A DNA stretch of 64,000 bases from Paraescarpia echinospica (lineage: Eukaryota; Annelida; Polychaeta; Sabellida; Siboglinidae): the NCBI GenBank assembly GCA_020002185.1, contig CM034541.1, positions 34,037,852 through 34,101,851 on the forward strand. The letters are read 5' to 3'. Every line of letters begins with the position of its first letter. Position 1 is the first letter of the stretch. The notes under the pieces are model-generated. The model ran no database searches, was not told the DNA's origin, and was given only the letters and a program-made list of their open reading frames with translations. Shown in pieces: positions 1 to 31,145 of this stretch. Both the position numbers and the translations under genes were made by a program.

Positions 1-1815
1 GACTACATGTGACATCAGAGGTGCGAATGTTGCGCAACATGCCAGTACTTTCAATACATTCGCAGCATGTCTACAATGATAGATGATGGGTCAAAGCAAG
101 CATCAGAATGAGTTATTGTATGGTATTCCGATGTAATATAAATACTACTGGTAGTCATAATAGAGGAACAAGCATTTATTTTACGGTCCCACATGAATAC
201 CAACTTTGTTGAAAAAAATGAAGCGACAGAACCTCCGCTCCAGTCAACCTGACAACGTCAACAAGACAAGCTGACTGCAAAAACCTTCGCCGCTTCAACT
301 TATTTTGAAAAAAATGGTTTTGAATACAACCCAGGAAAACTAATCTACATCAGTAAAATACATACACACACACATGAAAATATTGTATCCAATTGCAGAA
401 AGTAATGTTGTATATGATACCATAACATTGTATGAAGGAAAAGCTGTACAATTTGGCATAACCCTGAATCCGGAAACCATTTCACATCAATCCTGCGTGG
501 ACGAGTGGTTAAGTGCATTGGCTCAGCACGTCCGGTTATACTACCGACATGAGTTCCAGATGGCAAACTTTTTAAAAACTTTTTTTTATCTTTTCACAAA
601 GTAATATAAACCAAGGCTTGAAGCCATTTTTACAATATGATACAATGTTTACAATTAAATATATCAAAAGTTTTCTGGTAATTATTTATTCGCGACAAAA
701 CTGAAAACCATACTATATTACCGGGAATGTATGGCCTACAATTTCTGTTGATCTTGTATTTACATTTATCCAGACAAACCACAGTTTGTTTCACATATAG
801 TATATACTTATGATAAACTACTGTAGAGTATATAGTAAAAGGATTAATTTTCAATTTTAATCAGTGCAATTACCAATCTGTGCAATTCTTTCTTTGACGC
901 TATTCTTCATTAGTTAATTTGAAGATTAATCCCTTTGTTCCTCTATTATGGCTAGCATTTATATTACATCAGAATACCACACAATAACTCATTCTGATGC
1001 TTTCTTTGACCCAACATCTACCGTTGTAAAAATCCAGTGAATGTATTGCAAGTGCTGGCATGTTGCGTGACATTCGCGAATCTAACGTCACTATACCACG
1101 TGATTACCTAGCTCATTAAAGGAAATAAAAATAAGGCATTAGCTAAAATCCTTTTTCCATGTGTACACACAGTTTAACCTTGTATGTAACATTTGACAAC
1201 ACTAAAAAATACAGAAAAATACATTTGTAGCATAAATTCGATTTTAAACCCATCTGTGTAGCGATTCCCACGGAAAAAAAAATTTAATGAGCTAGGCGAT
1301 CACGTGGTATCGGGACGTCACTTATGACCCACACTCGCATCAGGCCGACCCTTTCCATGCATTCAGGGCATGTTTACAAGTATAGCTTTTGGGTCGAAAC
1401 GAGTGTCAGAATGAGTTATTATGCAATATTCCGATGAAATACAAACACTAGTCATCATAGGGGAACAAGCAGTTATCTTACCGTTCCACATGAATCAAAT
1501 TTTATTCAAAACAATGAATGCGAATGTGCCTACAAGTCGACTAGGTTTCGCCGAGCTTGGGCTCGTTTTCAGAATAATTATATCGAATGCAACCAACGAG
1601 AGATAATCTACACCAATAAACATACATAGCAAACATATATCGTATCCAGCTACAGAAAGTAACGTGTATAATCTCATAATATCACTAGAATAAAATAGAC
1701 TTAAATCGGTGAGCGAATTTCTGTGGCGAATAAATAATTACTACCAAAATATTTACAAACAGTGCATCATAGTATAAAAATGATTTGGTTTATATTACTT
1801 CGCGAAAACATAAAC
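1..1815. repeat. Cluster of ~500-bp repeats in inverted order
   Basis: Three diverged copies of one family lie here: 1-465 (+), about 590-1092 (-) and about 1311-1815 (+). The shared core includes TCAGAATGAGTTATTGT and CATAATAGAGGAACAA near one end and GCGAATAAATAATTAC near the other; middles differ. A fourth copy is at about 10497-11100. The second and third copies form a large inverted repeat around a 218-bp centre. No coding capacity is recognised. The cluster may start before the window. Confidence 0.75.
1093..1310. repeat. 218-bp segment with 28-bp terminal inverted repeats
   Basis: Arms 1093-1120 and 1283-1310 are inverted matches at 26 of 28 positions. The left arm starts ATACCACGTGAT and the right arm ends ATCACGTGGTAT. 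The interior is AT-rich and non-coding. It looks like a small MITE or the loop of the larger fold-back around it. Confidence 0.6.
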
Positions 1816-1834
1816 CAAAAAAATCAACGGTTTG

Positions 1835-2431
1835 CAGGGGTAGAACTACCCACTAGTCCGCTAGTCCGTACACTAGTAAAGATTACGGCGGACTAGTAAA
1901 TCCGCCTACCAACTAGTCCGGCTGTCTAGTAAAAATCAGCATGTTGCATGATGCCACCATCCGTACCATTGACAAACTAATTCTTTACGTAATGAGGCGA
2001 CAGTGAAACAGTGCTTTTGATTGGCTGTTGTGTGACATCGAATTCTGAAATGACAGTTTTGTTTGGTTTAGCGTATCTGGTAGAGGGGTAGGGCTAATGA
2101 GTGCAATTGGTGGTCATTTTCAAATGCACGGTTTTCGAATACGGTTTACATCTACATTGCTTTATTAGTCTACGTTTATGCACGATGTATCATTACTTGA
2201 CTGGGGTTGCAAAACCAGCAGAAAAACGCAAGCTGGAAAAACACTGCAACTGCCCACCGAGCCATTCAAGTGCTGAAAACGGCCACCATGGACCGTCTGA
2301 CGCATTTGTTGCAATTTAAATTTGTGTTGTTTTGATATTTTCAGGACTAGTAAACCTTTTGGCGGACTAATAAACTTTTGTCTTTACTAGTCCTGCTGTC
2401 CAGTAAAATAAATGCTGAAGTTCTACCCCTG
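1835..2431 (+). mobile_element. Non-autonomous hAT deletion derivative (597 bp)
   Basis: It has the same CAGGGGTAGAACT ends as the 3.2-kb element and is flanked by the 5-bp direct repeat GTTTG (1830-1834 and 2432-2436). It keeps the 5' region, the start MYHYLTGVAKP and about 20 codons. It then jumps to sequence matching about 22427-22489, and jumps again to the 3' end from about 24770. The transposase is destroyed, but the ends needed for mobilisation remain. Confidence 0.9.
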
Positions 2432-2436
2432 GTTTG

Positions 2437-2522
2437 GTGGGGTTTGAACCAGCGTCACCCGATTGCAAAATAAATGCTAAGAAACCAACGCCTTTACTAA
2501 CTGAGCTAGCAAGGCCGACAGA
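2437..2522 (-). repeat. tRNA-like SINE head or tRNA pseudogene
   Basis: On the minus strand, TAGCTCAGTTAGTA resembles a Pol III A box and GGTTCAAACCC a B box about 40 bases later. The anticodon stem does not pair, so this is not a working tRNA. It adjoins the 3' target duplication of the hAT derivative. Confidence 0.45.
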
Positions 2523-3311
2523 AATATTGTAGTGATATTGTAGCAGTCTTGTGGAATGTATCTATTGGCCAGTCTTATTTTTTGTTTTAAGTGGAGGTAT
2601 GTAGAAAGAATTGCATACCAACATCATGTATAAAATTACAACATATTGCAATGCTAAATTTAAACTGTTGTTTCCCATTTTCACCTAAAACATATTAAAA
2701 CCAAAATCTTTTTTAAAACATTTGTTTTAATATTTTTATTATTAAGTAGTTGTATTACTATTGAAAGTTATGAAACAGGGAATTATCAGAATGTCTAACT
2801 GAAAAGAGGCATTATCTAACTGAATAAGCATATTTTGGTAAACCAAGTATTGATGCATTGATTGCATTAAATTGACACATATTAACAGGGCATACCCTCC
2901 AGTTAGTCCACTATCACTACAGCCTGATATAGTTATGTTCTCATCTTTGACCACAATAGTATGAAGTAACAAATGCTTGGCAATAAATATTTAATGCATA
3001 CAATGGTTTGGTTGAAACATAATTATTTAGCACCTACCTTCACTTGTGTTGTTGACTGAGATCTCTGTAATTTATAGGGATCCCTGGTCAGGTGTCCAAT
3101 TAACTTTTGCATTGGGATATATGTCCAAAGTTAATCCCAATGTAAATAAAACCACAGAGTTAATCTACTCTTTTAATTTCACACTTCCAACCCAAAATTA
3201 CCACATTTCATGTGTCATCTGTTACAGCAAAGCTACTTTTCATTTAAGATGTGTAACCAAATTCCACCAGTCATCGTAGCTAAATGACTACAAAACAACT
3301 ACAGACATAGA
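2523..3311. other. AT-rich stretch, nothing recognised
   Basis: Short ORFs only, without family motifs or splice signals in coding context. I see no repeat shared with the rest of the window. Confidence 0.5.
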
Positions 3312-3626
3312 CTAGCTACTGACTGTCGAAGAAAAAACCAGGCCGGCTCGCCGGGCAGTAAGCGGGCCTCGTGTTGTTACGCCCATATTCAAATGATCCA
3401 GGATCGGCTGATGCTGCTGGGGTCGAATAAGCAACCGGTAACACGACGGAAAGTAACGCATGAGCGGTCCACGTGACTGCTGTGTACTATCATCAAAGCC
3501 AATCGCAGCCCGAAAATTCGAACCGTAGCAACAAAACTGCGAAACATCGGGCCGGATCGAGGGGCGCGACAAAACCATGGTCAAAACCGGTTTCAGTAAA
3601 AGTAGACGCCAAACAATTTCCGTCAT
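3312..3626 (-). CDS. Unassigned 104-codon ORF in a GC-richer island
   Basis: The ORF starts MTEIVWRLLLLKP and is rich in Arg, Pro and Ser, with no motif I recognise. Its Arg/Leu-rich N-terminus without acidic residues after position 3 could be a mitochondrial targeting peptide. The region is clearly richer in G+C and CpG than its neighbours, as invertebrate gene starts often are, and a CCAAT-like site (ATTGG on the coding strand) lies just upstream. It might be a first exon, a short gene or chance. There is no homology support. Confidence 0.2.
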   Translation of the reverse strand: MTEIVWRLLLLKPVLTMVLSRPSIRPDVSQFCCYGSNFRAAIGFDDSTQQSRGPLMRYFPSCYRLLIRPQQHQPILDHLNMGVTTRGPLTARRAGLVFSSTVSS

Positions 3627-4715
3627 AGTCTACGATACATTATCCACCCATCCAATCACAACACACAGTATCGTAACAACACAACTTACGTCAAAAATCG
3701 AAATAAACAATTTATCGTGAACATTCACGTCCGGCTCCGGGATTTGGCTGAGGCTGGGACACGACATTACGGAATGTTACATAAATTTAGAACTCTACGG
3801 GAACTTACCGCTTAATATCGTTGTACTACAACAACTGGCTACCAATCGGATTTAGTATGCACTCAAGTCGCAGTTGGATCTGCCATGAAATTGCCAGTAA
3901 GTTGTGTTAATCATGGTTAAACATTTAATTTCGCCTATCCATGGCGACATTCATGGGCTGATGCGCTCAGAACGTGATTGGTCAATAGAGACCGTCGCCA
4001 CCTGCTGGGGATTTCTCTAACAAGTCATGACCACTTTGAACCCAATCAAGGACAATGACTAATAATATTATTCACCTATATCATGAGAACCAGTGGATTT
4101 TGTGTTGAGAATACGGATGACGTAACTTGTTTGTCAAATATAATTTATATAAAGCGACATCAACGCCAACTCAATTCGATTTTGAAATAGGGGAGGGTGG
4201 GGCACATCCACGCTGACGCATGTATGCAATATATATCATTAGTCATTATATACTGACAACACCGAGGTTCCTCATTCGCTTTCTGAACTGTTTTATAACA
4301 CGTACAACGACCGTCTGCACTCGCGATTTAATGTTGTTGTCTTGGCACAAATAAATTTCTCTATCTGTCATTAGCCGGGATTACAAACAAATCACTGGTA
4401 GCATAAATGGGACACGCCGTGGCGTAGGCATACGGCGATAATTTAGGCCCATCCTCGCAAGCCAGGGGTGGTGACTGCACTAGTAAATATACTGTTTACC
4501 TCTGGCAGATGTCCTACACAAAATGTGGTAGTTAGCTGAATCAGTTGTTACAGCTGTACGTTGTCCTACACAAGTATCCGCTCCACTTGTCTTGCAGTGG
4601 TAACCATGACATGGCTTGCAAGGCAAAGCGCACCGCACCCGTTTAGTGTTTTTAATCCATTCTAACATAACATATTTCACAACTATTTATATAATGAGAC
4701 CCTATAATAATAAGT
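3627..4715. other. Intergenic sequence, nothing recognised
   Basis: Mixed-composition DNA. A 66-codon ORF on the minus strand at 4480-4680 has several Cys but no recognisable motif. Confidence 0.45.
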
Positions 4716-4948
4716 ACGAAAAACGAATACAATGTACTATTCGGGTCCGTGTATATGGAAATCCGTGTGTATTTCTAATATGTTTTTATCGTTAATTAGT
4801 TTTTCTAACATGTATTAGAAATACCGCGAATAGTAGATTGTATTCGTTTTTCAAATATGAAAACAAAAAACGGACATTGTTTGCTTTTTTACTTTTTCGT
4901 TCACAAGTTTCAAAACGATAAAGGAAAAAGACGGTATATACACGGACC
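4716..4948. repeat. Nested fold-back (two interleaved inverted repeats)
   Basis: Arm 4716-4743 (containing GAATACAATGTACTATTCG) pairs with 4827-4853 with one mismatch over about 26 bp. Segment 4744-4757 (GGTCCGTGTATATG) pairs with 4936-4948. Inner arms near 4770-4784 and 4809-4825 also match inversely. It is probably a MITE remnant. Confidence 0.55.
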
Positions 4949-7168
4949 TTGGCACCAAAGTACACCGGAGGTACGCTTTGTTACTGGTGTGTGAATGCAA
5001 ATTCTGTGATGTTACAACGGCCACGTTACAGGTTTTTCTGTCATTGTGAAGATAATGCCACGTACAAATATATTGTTGGATGTCTACTTAGATTAAAAAA
5101 AGGTTATTGCAGTGTGTATGCAAGTTCAACAAAGCAAAATTGGGTGCGGTAGGAAGACGAAGTGAAGCGCTACACCGCTACACCACTTGTTACATTTGGA
5201 TCAAGTGTAGGGTTTAATCAAGACCAAGAACTTGACTTTTAGAAACGACGCCAAGTGGGTGGTTATAATTTATCAATGGTTGCACTCATTTTAATGCATG
5301 GATTTTGGGTTGGTGGACCGGATGTAAATGTTGGAAATTTTTAGGTGGGTTAATTCTGTGTTCAGTATTATGCAAACAATAGTTGTGTGTGTACACAAAA
5401 TTGGGGGGCAGATTTCAGTCCAACAGACTGGTGGGTGGACCACTAAAGATTGAATTTGTAGGCACAGACGCAACTGTCTATTCTTTCGTGCAAAGTATTA
5501 TTTTTAATGGCATTCCAATTACTTAAATATGCTTATACAATTGTACATATTATTATATGCTAACCTTGGTGGTTACCATACCTGAAGGTTACCGTACCTG
5601 AATGTAAACAAAACGGTCGATATATTATTTTTTATACAACTTGGGTAACAAGGTCATTTTCTTTTCTGACGTGCATCAAGTTGTGATACTCCCGATCAAA
5701 AAACTAAGTCCATTCATACTAGAAATGCAATGCCGTTGGTTGGTGTGACTGGTCGGTCTGGTACTTATATTGGGATTTCCTGGAACTACCTTTTGACAAA
5801 GTACAAGTTACTCAGCAAAATTATGTACATTGCGTACGATATATGCCAAGGGTAGTGTAGTCAACTACCATACCTGGCTCGTAAAGATGACCTTCACATG
5901 GAAATGACTAGGGTCATTCTATTGTATCAGGGTACTGGCTAAATAAAACCAAATCATTACTAAAGTATATAAAGTTTAAATAATTAATGCTGTTGTCTCT
6001 TCTCAATAAGATTAACATTTAATATCTTGCAACTTTTTCAAGTCACAATACTGGACTCGATAGGTGCATTTTGTCCATGGCCATTACTCAATTTACCAGT
6101 ATCTTGCTTTAAATGTTAGTTTGCAGCAACAGCAAAATATAACTAAACATTTTATCTTCCTTTTTCTAGTTTTATTTAACTTTGCATGAGAAATAAATAA
6201 CTATAATTGGAAAATACTGAAGAGTTCCTACACTGCAGATGTCAAACATGAACTCCTGAATTTATCAAAGATAGCCAGTGTGGCTCCAAGTGTTTAGAGT
6301 TAAGTTTGGCTTTACATTTTGCAGAACAATCATACATTGCTGCGTAGTAATGTCTTTTTCCATAGAAGTCAATTTAATTAACATAATCACTGGTATTTTG
6401 AATACTGTCACCAACAATTTGTTTCCGTATCTTGCCCCAACCTATTATCATGCAACAATGGTAGAATAGTTAATTAGACTGGGATGCCCTTCTCGTGTCT
6501 AAATACCCATAATATTGGTTGTGCAGTTTTCTGAAAGCCTACAGGAATGAACAACAAGCAATATAATGTTCCACAGGTTGTACAACCTAATTTATTAGTT
6601 CTATTCAGTACTCGCACAGTACTTTGTTCCTGGGGACCCCCACAAAGCACATGATCACTTCGGAAAATAAAGCGAATACGGTAATTATCAGTACTGACTG
6701 ACATGTTGCACAATTCACATATTCATGATGTTTTGTTACAGCGCTCAATGCCAGTTACTCATGAAACCTGACTCTGCACACACATTGACATGCTATTGCC
6801 AGGTCTGCCACTTTACATGCTGCATTTTCGAATTTCAATAAATAAACAGCGACGTGAACAAACCCGGTGCTGTAGCCACAATCCGAGTCCCACTGGCTAA
6901 CCGACGACCTGCATAATGATTCACGTGTGTATCGCCAACATTCAGCCCCAACAAAAGTCAACATATCGGCAGTGGGCATTATAGTTACCTAGTGTTCCAA
7001 CAAAATTCAAAGGAAATGCAATGACATAGCAACCAAAGATCGGCCAACCATCAGGCACCGCTTGGCCTGGTATTCGTAAAATATGGCCTCGGCTGGAGGG
7101 TAATTGACACGGCAGCAGTGTAGTTATATACAGGGTGAGTCCGGCATGGTCTATGGGGGCAACGGGGT
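4949..7168. other. eEF2 downstream region, no gene recognised
   Basis: The eEF2 3' UTR probably occupies part of 6590-7168. The rest is AT-rich with only short ORFs lacking family motifs. Confidence 0.45.
6591..6596 (-). terminator. Candidate eEF2 polyadenylation signal
   Basis: This is the first AATAAA on the minus strand after the stop codon, about 570 bases downstream. I saw no closer AATAAA or ATTAAA in 6597-7168. A weaker variant hexamer nearer the stop could be used instead. Confidence 0.3.
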
Positions 7169-25930
<18,762 letters not shown>

Positions 25931-26005
25931 GTTGGAGGCAAACCCGAGTTTATAAACACAGCTGTTACTAGATATACCTAGCCCAGCCCTACCAACAACC
26001 GAAGC

Positions 26006-26038
26006 AACTGAACGTGTGGTAGCACTCTTTATTATAAA
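26006..26038 (-). promoter_or_regulatory. Possible TATA box and initiator of eEF2
   Basis: On the minus strand TTTATAAT (26038-26031) lies about 29 bases upstream of the A in TCAGTT (26011-26006), an initiator-like sequence. That is classic TATA-to-start spacing and would give a 5' UTR of roughly 79 nt before the ATG. I do not see the C-plus-pyrimidine TOP start usual for translation-factor mRNAs. The call is inference from spacing alone. Confidence 0.35.
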
Positions 26039-26039
26039 G

Positions 26040-27119
<1,080 letters not shown>

Positions 27120-27657
27120 TTTCGGTTGTTTCCACATACTATTTATATATAATATCCATCAGTTGCATAGGGCCCCGGTTGGATTTCAAGTTGGGGGTTC
27201 AACATTATTTTGTCGATGTCATTCTGAAGATAATAAATTATAGGCCTAAGTATATAATTACATGGATATACAAATACGTCCGTTGAATGTATGCAGACAT
27301 TGTGTATAGTACGTTGATTAACAGGACATTTATATTTAGAAAATATAGATGATCTCGGAATGCAACTCTAAATGCACTTCATTTAGTGTGTACACCTACG
27401 TTGGTGATTTAAGGGTGGGTACTTAAATCACACGTATCAGTAAGTATTTATAATTATTCCTACAACGTTGTTGGGTAAGTAATGTGAATCAGAGTTTGGT
27501 GCAAGTGATTGGAATCCCACTGCACAGCATTTGGGGACCGCTCCCTATAAGATTTATATCGCAGATACAGAGGCAGCTCCACCTAGAAAATGTCTTTTCC
27601 CATGGAAGGCCGGATAACTCGGCTAACATAATGAATAATTGCCATTAAATATACATG

Positions 27658-27765
27658 TCTCTTTCTCCCACTCTCCCGTTTCTCCTTCATCTCTTCCCCT
27701 CCCCATCCCTCTTCTTTTCCCCTCTCATTCTCGCGTTTTCTTTATCTCCATTTCCCCCATATTTT
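27658..27765. repeat. Polypyrimidine tract
   Basis: Around 100 bases almost entirely of C and T on the plus strand (CTCTTTCTCCCACTCTCCCG onward). Low-complexity DNA. Confidence 0.8.
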
Positions 27766-28027
27766 GGTCTTCATGTCCTTCTTGATCCATGAAATAATTT
27801 TTTCTCGCTCTAATTTGAAGGTCCATCAGATCCGGTGCTAAAGCCTTGTTCGCGAGTATGAACATATATATCTAGCTTATAAAACAGAGTGTGGGTGTCT
27901 GTAGGTCTATATTTGTTCGAGCATATCTACATATATTCTCCACCAGTTTCACACGTTTATACTTCACCACCCCGGGAGTTCTGGTAGGATGGGGATATGA
28001 GGGAAGTCAGCTATACTACTGTACATA

Positions 28028-28148
28028 TTATACACACATGCACACACACACGTGCACACGCACGCACGCACACACACACGCACATACACAAACGCACACG
28101 AGTGCGCGCACACAACACAGTTACACACGCACGCACGCACGCACGCCC
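28028..28148. repeat. CA/CG-rich microsatellite
   Basis: Interrupted (CA)n and (GCAC)n runs, followed by a short AAT/AAC trinucleotide run to about 28181. A shorter (GCAC)n tract lies at about 31108-31145. Confidence 0.9.
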
Positions 28149-28542
28149 ACATACTCACAATAATAATAATAACAACAACAATACGTAGGCGGGTAGGTTA
28201 ACGTTTTCCTCATAGACAAGTTCAACCTTGAGCGCCGAACTTCCAGAGATTTTAATCAACGACCACTGGTGGATTAAGACCTTCATGGGCAATAGGCACT
28301 CGACACTTTCATGTGCCCTAGGTATAGACCCAGAGGCGGATCAAGGAGCCCAAAACATTTAATAATTACACCACCTTCCTTTTGAGGCTTGCAATTAAAA
28401 GACTCCAATGGCCCCGAAACGAAATAATGGATGGGCTGAGCCGGAGTTTCAGCACAACTTCACAGTCGGATCATGATATATAGCCTATATATATATATAT
28501 ATAAACAGTGTATGTATTGTTCTTTTGTTTGAAAAATAAACA

Positions 28543-28570
28543 TTTACTTACTTACTAACTTACTTACTGG

Positions 28571-28610
<40 letters not shown>

Positions 28611-28612
28611 TT
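28543..28612. repeat. (TTAC)n microsatellite
   Basis: About 17 TTAC units with two interruptions (CTAAC and TGGTT). Confidence 0.92.
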
Positions 28613-28804
28613 GTTGCGCTGTCGGTCGTCACGTCAGGGGGGCTCTAGAACATGTTTCTCCTTTATAGTAAGTTACGTAATAACACCTCTATAATATATG
28701 TATGTTCAACATTCAAACTCATTGGGCCAATAAGAGGTACCAATGATTAATTATGCAGTAGGCCTATATAGCCACCTTTGACAAAATCATGTATTGCTAT
28801 ATAA

Positions 28805-29504
28805 CTGATGAGTGATGGGGATAGACAGCATTTACAAGATGATCTTGACAGGTTGATCAAATGGTCTGAAAAGTGGCAAATGTTGTTCAATTTTGGGAAA
28901 TGTAAATGCCTTCACACAGGACATGGGAACGAATATGTAGAATATACAATGGGGGGAACTGTACTAAGTACTACTGTAAAAGAAAAAGACTTAGGGCTGA
29001 CAATTAGTGCTGACATGAAGGTTTCAGAGCAGTGTGGAATTGCAGCTTCAAAGGGAAATCAAATCCTTGGATTGATTAGGCGAAATATAGCATATATACC
29101 GCAAGAAGGACATAGATATGCTAGAAAGAGTACAGAGGAGAGCGACTAAAATGATACAAAAACTGAGGGATCTTAGTTATGAAAAACGCCTAAAAGAATG
29201 TGGTTTAACAACACTGGAGACCAGGAGATTGAGAGGAGATCAGATAGAAGTGTTTAAAATATTGAATGGTTATGAAAATATTGATAGAAATATGTTTTTT
29301 TCAGTTAAGAAAGATAGAAAGACTAGAGGACATGAAGTTACATTTGTAAAGGAGCAGTGTAGATTAGACGTGAGAAAGTTCTCATTTTCACAAAGGACTG
29401 TGAATGAATGGAACAGATTATCTGATGATTGTGTGGGTGCTAGTAGTGTGAATATGTTTAAAAATAAAATCGACACATACCTCAGAAGGGCTGGATATAT
29501 GTAG
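28805..29504 (+). pseudogene. CR1/jockey-type non-LTR retrotransposon, 3' ORF2 fragment
   Basis: Two frames give successive parts of the end of a reverse-transcriptase ORF. 28808-29149 encodes the thumb region (LQDDLDRLIKWSEKWQMLFN, KEKDLGLTISADMK). 29118-29504 encodes the C-terminal VQRRATKMI, LETRRLRGDQIEVFKI and WNRLSDDCV segments. Between them the usual YG/W-containing stretch is missing and the frame shifts near 29110, so a deletion joined the parts. The catalytic RT motifs are absent (5'-truncated). The 3' end probably lies shortly after 29504. Confidence 0.85.
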
Positions 29505-29519
29505 ATAAAAGGGTTGGAC

Positions 29520-30420
29520 TCTCGATAAGCCAAAGGGCTTCCTTGTCCACCTGCCATCTAGAGTTAATTCTCTGGATGGCAAACTTGTTAAATCTTGTTA
29601 AACTGGGTTTTGGGAATATTCAGAAAACACAAAATACGCTCGGGTATTTTTGTGGGCCCTGGCCTTTGTGGGCCCTAGGCATGTGCCTGTATATATATAT
29701 ATATATATATATCTTAGTGGCATCCGTCGGTCACAAGTGGCCATGGTTCTGCGCACTGGAACAGCGCCTGTTGTGGCTGTGCAGGCCGATGCGGGAGTGA
29801 CAGTCCCTGTCGCAGCGGTTGCACTTGAAAGCGGTGTCTGCAGGTGGAGCTTGCTGGCCGTTTATGCGTCTCATTCTCCGTTCGTCTGACGCAAGTTGCA
29901 ACTTCTTTTCCCCTCTATATATATATTGTTGAATCCGCCACTTCTACGACCCCTAGAATAGGATATAAGACCTACATTGTTCTATCAAAATAACCCATAT
30001 ACGGTATGTCAGTTAAGATTCTAACCTTATATATGAGATAAATCATGCAGTTGCATGTTCGGACCGAAAACATAACATGCGCGTAATATACGTAATTCCT
30101 AACAATCGCAGGAACAACAAAAAAGGGTCGGTCAACCTAAAAATCCCGTGCCAAACAATTTTTGACACGCTGAAGTTTTGTAATGATTTATCGTTGCTAG
30201 CGATATGATAATAATAATTAATAATAAGGTAACTTTTTTGCGCCTATAAATCATCGGAAACCAAGCTCAGAGGCGCATCAATACAAAAGGCCGGGTTAAG
30301 TCAATATTAGAATCGATAAGCCATATATTAAAGTCGTCAATATATGGATCGGTACAGCAGGGAGCTAAGGTGGATGGATACGCATTTAAGGTATAAAGGA
30401 AGAAATCGCAATAGTTGTTT
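29520..30420. other. No gene recognised; contains an (AT)n run
   Basis: An (AT)n tract lies at about 29688-29712. Nothing else is identifiable. Confidence 0.45.
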
Positions 30421-30476
30421 ACTGCTATATTATAGCTATGGCTGTACGTCGCAATAATTTTAGTGACAAAAAGTTA

Positions 30477-30478
30477 GG

Positions 30479-30510
<32 letters not shown>

Positions 30511-30524
30511 AATATATATATATA
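30477..30524. repeat. (TA)n microsatellite
   Basis: A TA-rich run directly followed by a GC-rich patch at 30530-30735 with several G runs (GGGGGGGGGG at 30595) and the words GGCGCCGG and TACGCCAGTG. The patch looks like a non-autonomous element, but I could not confirm its ends. Confidence 0.75.
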
Positions 30525-31145
30525 TGGATAGGCGCCGGAACAAAATTAATATTGGGTGGACTGATCGAGCCGGAGCTTCCAGGATTTTTCATTGGGGGGG
30601 GGGCAAAATGGACGAGTAAGCCTACTGCCCTGTCCAGCGCACAAGAGCTGACAGCTGCCGTGCGACTGTTGGGGGGGAGCTGCCACCATTGGGGGGCAAC
30701 CGCCCCCTCTAAATACGCCAGTGGGACCATGACGTACACCGGAAGACGAGGGGGTGCTGTTGAAGATTTTCTGGGCAACGTTCAACATTGTTTAAGCTCA
30801 CAAGAAACCTCAATTTTCACCCCTTCCAAGGCTCGTCCCAAAACCCACCTTCACGCTCTAAATATAAATTAATTGGGGGACTAACACTTGAGTTATAAAA
30901 TTGTGTTGTCTATAATTGAAATTGTTATAAAAACAAAATAATTCCAATAGATTCCGCGATGAATTAAGTGGTTGGTGTGATATTTTGACTCAGGATTCGA
31001 GTGCGCGTCTGCATGTGTATAATGTATAGTAGGCCTACTACACGTATGTACACACAGCCACAGACCCTACATGTATGGTCTTTAGCCGAGTTACACTGGT
31101 GTTACGTGTGAGCGCACGCACGCACGCACGCATGCACACACACAT

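Noticed and set aside
2437..2522. Functional tRNA gene
   Set aside because: A and B boxes are present but the anticodon stem does not pair and the length is off.
27891..28188. His/Thr/Arg-rich ORFs
   Set aside because: Translations of the CA/CG microsatellite in several frames.
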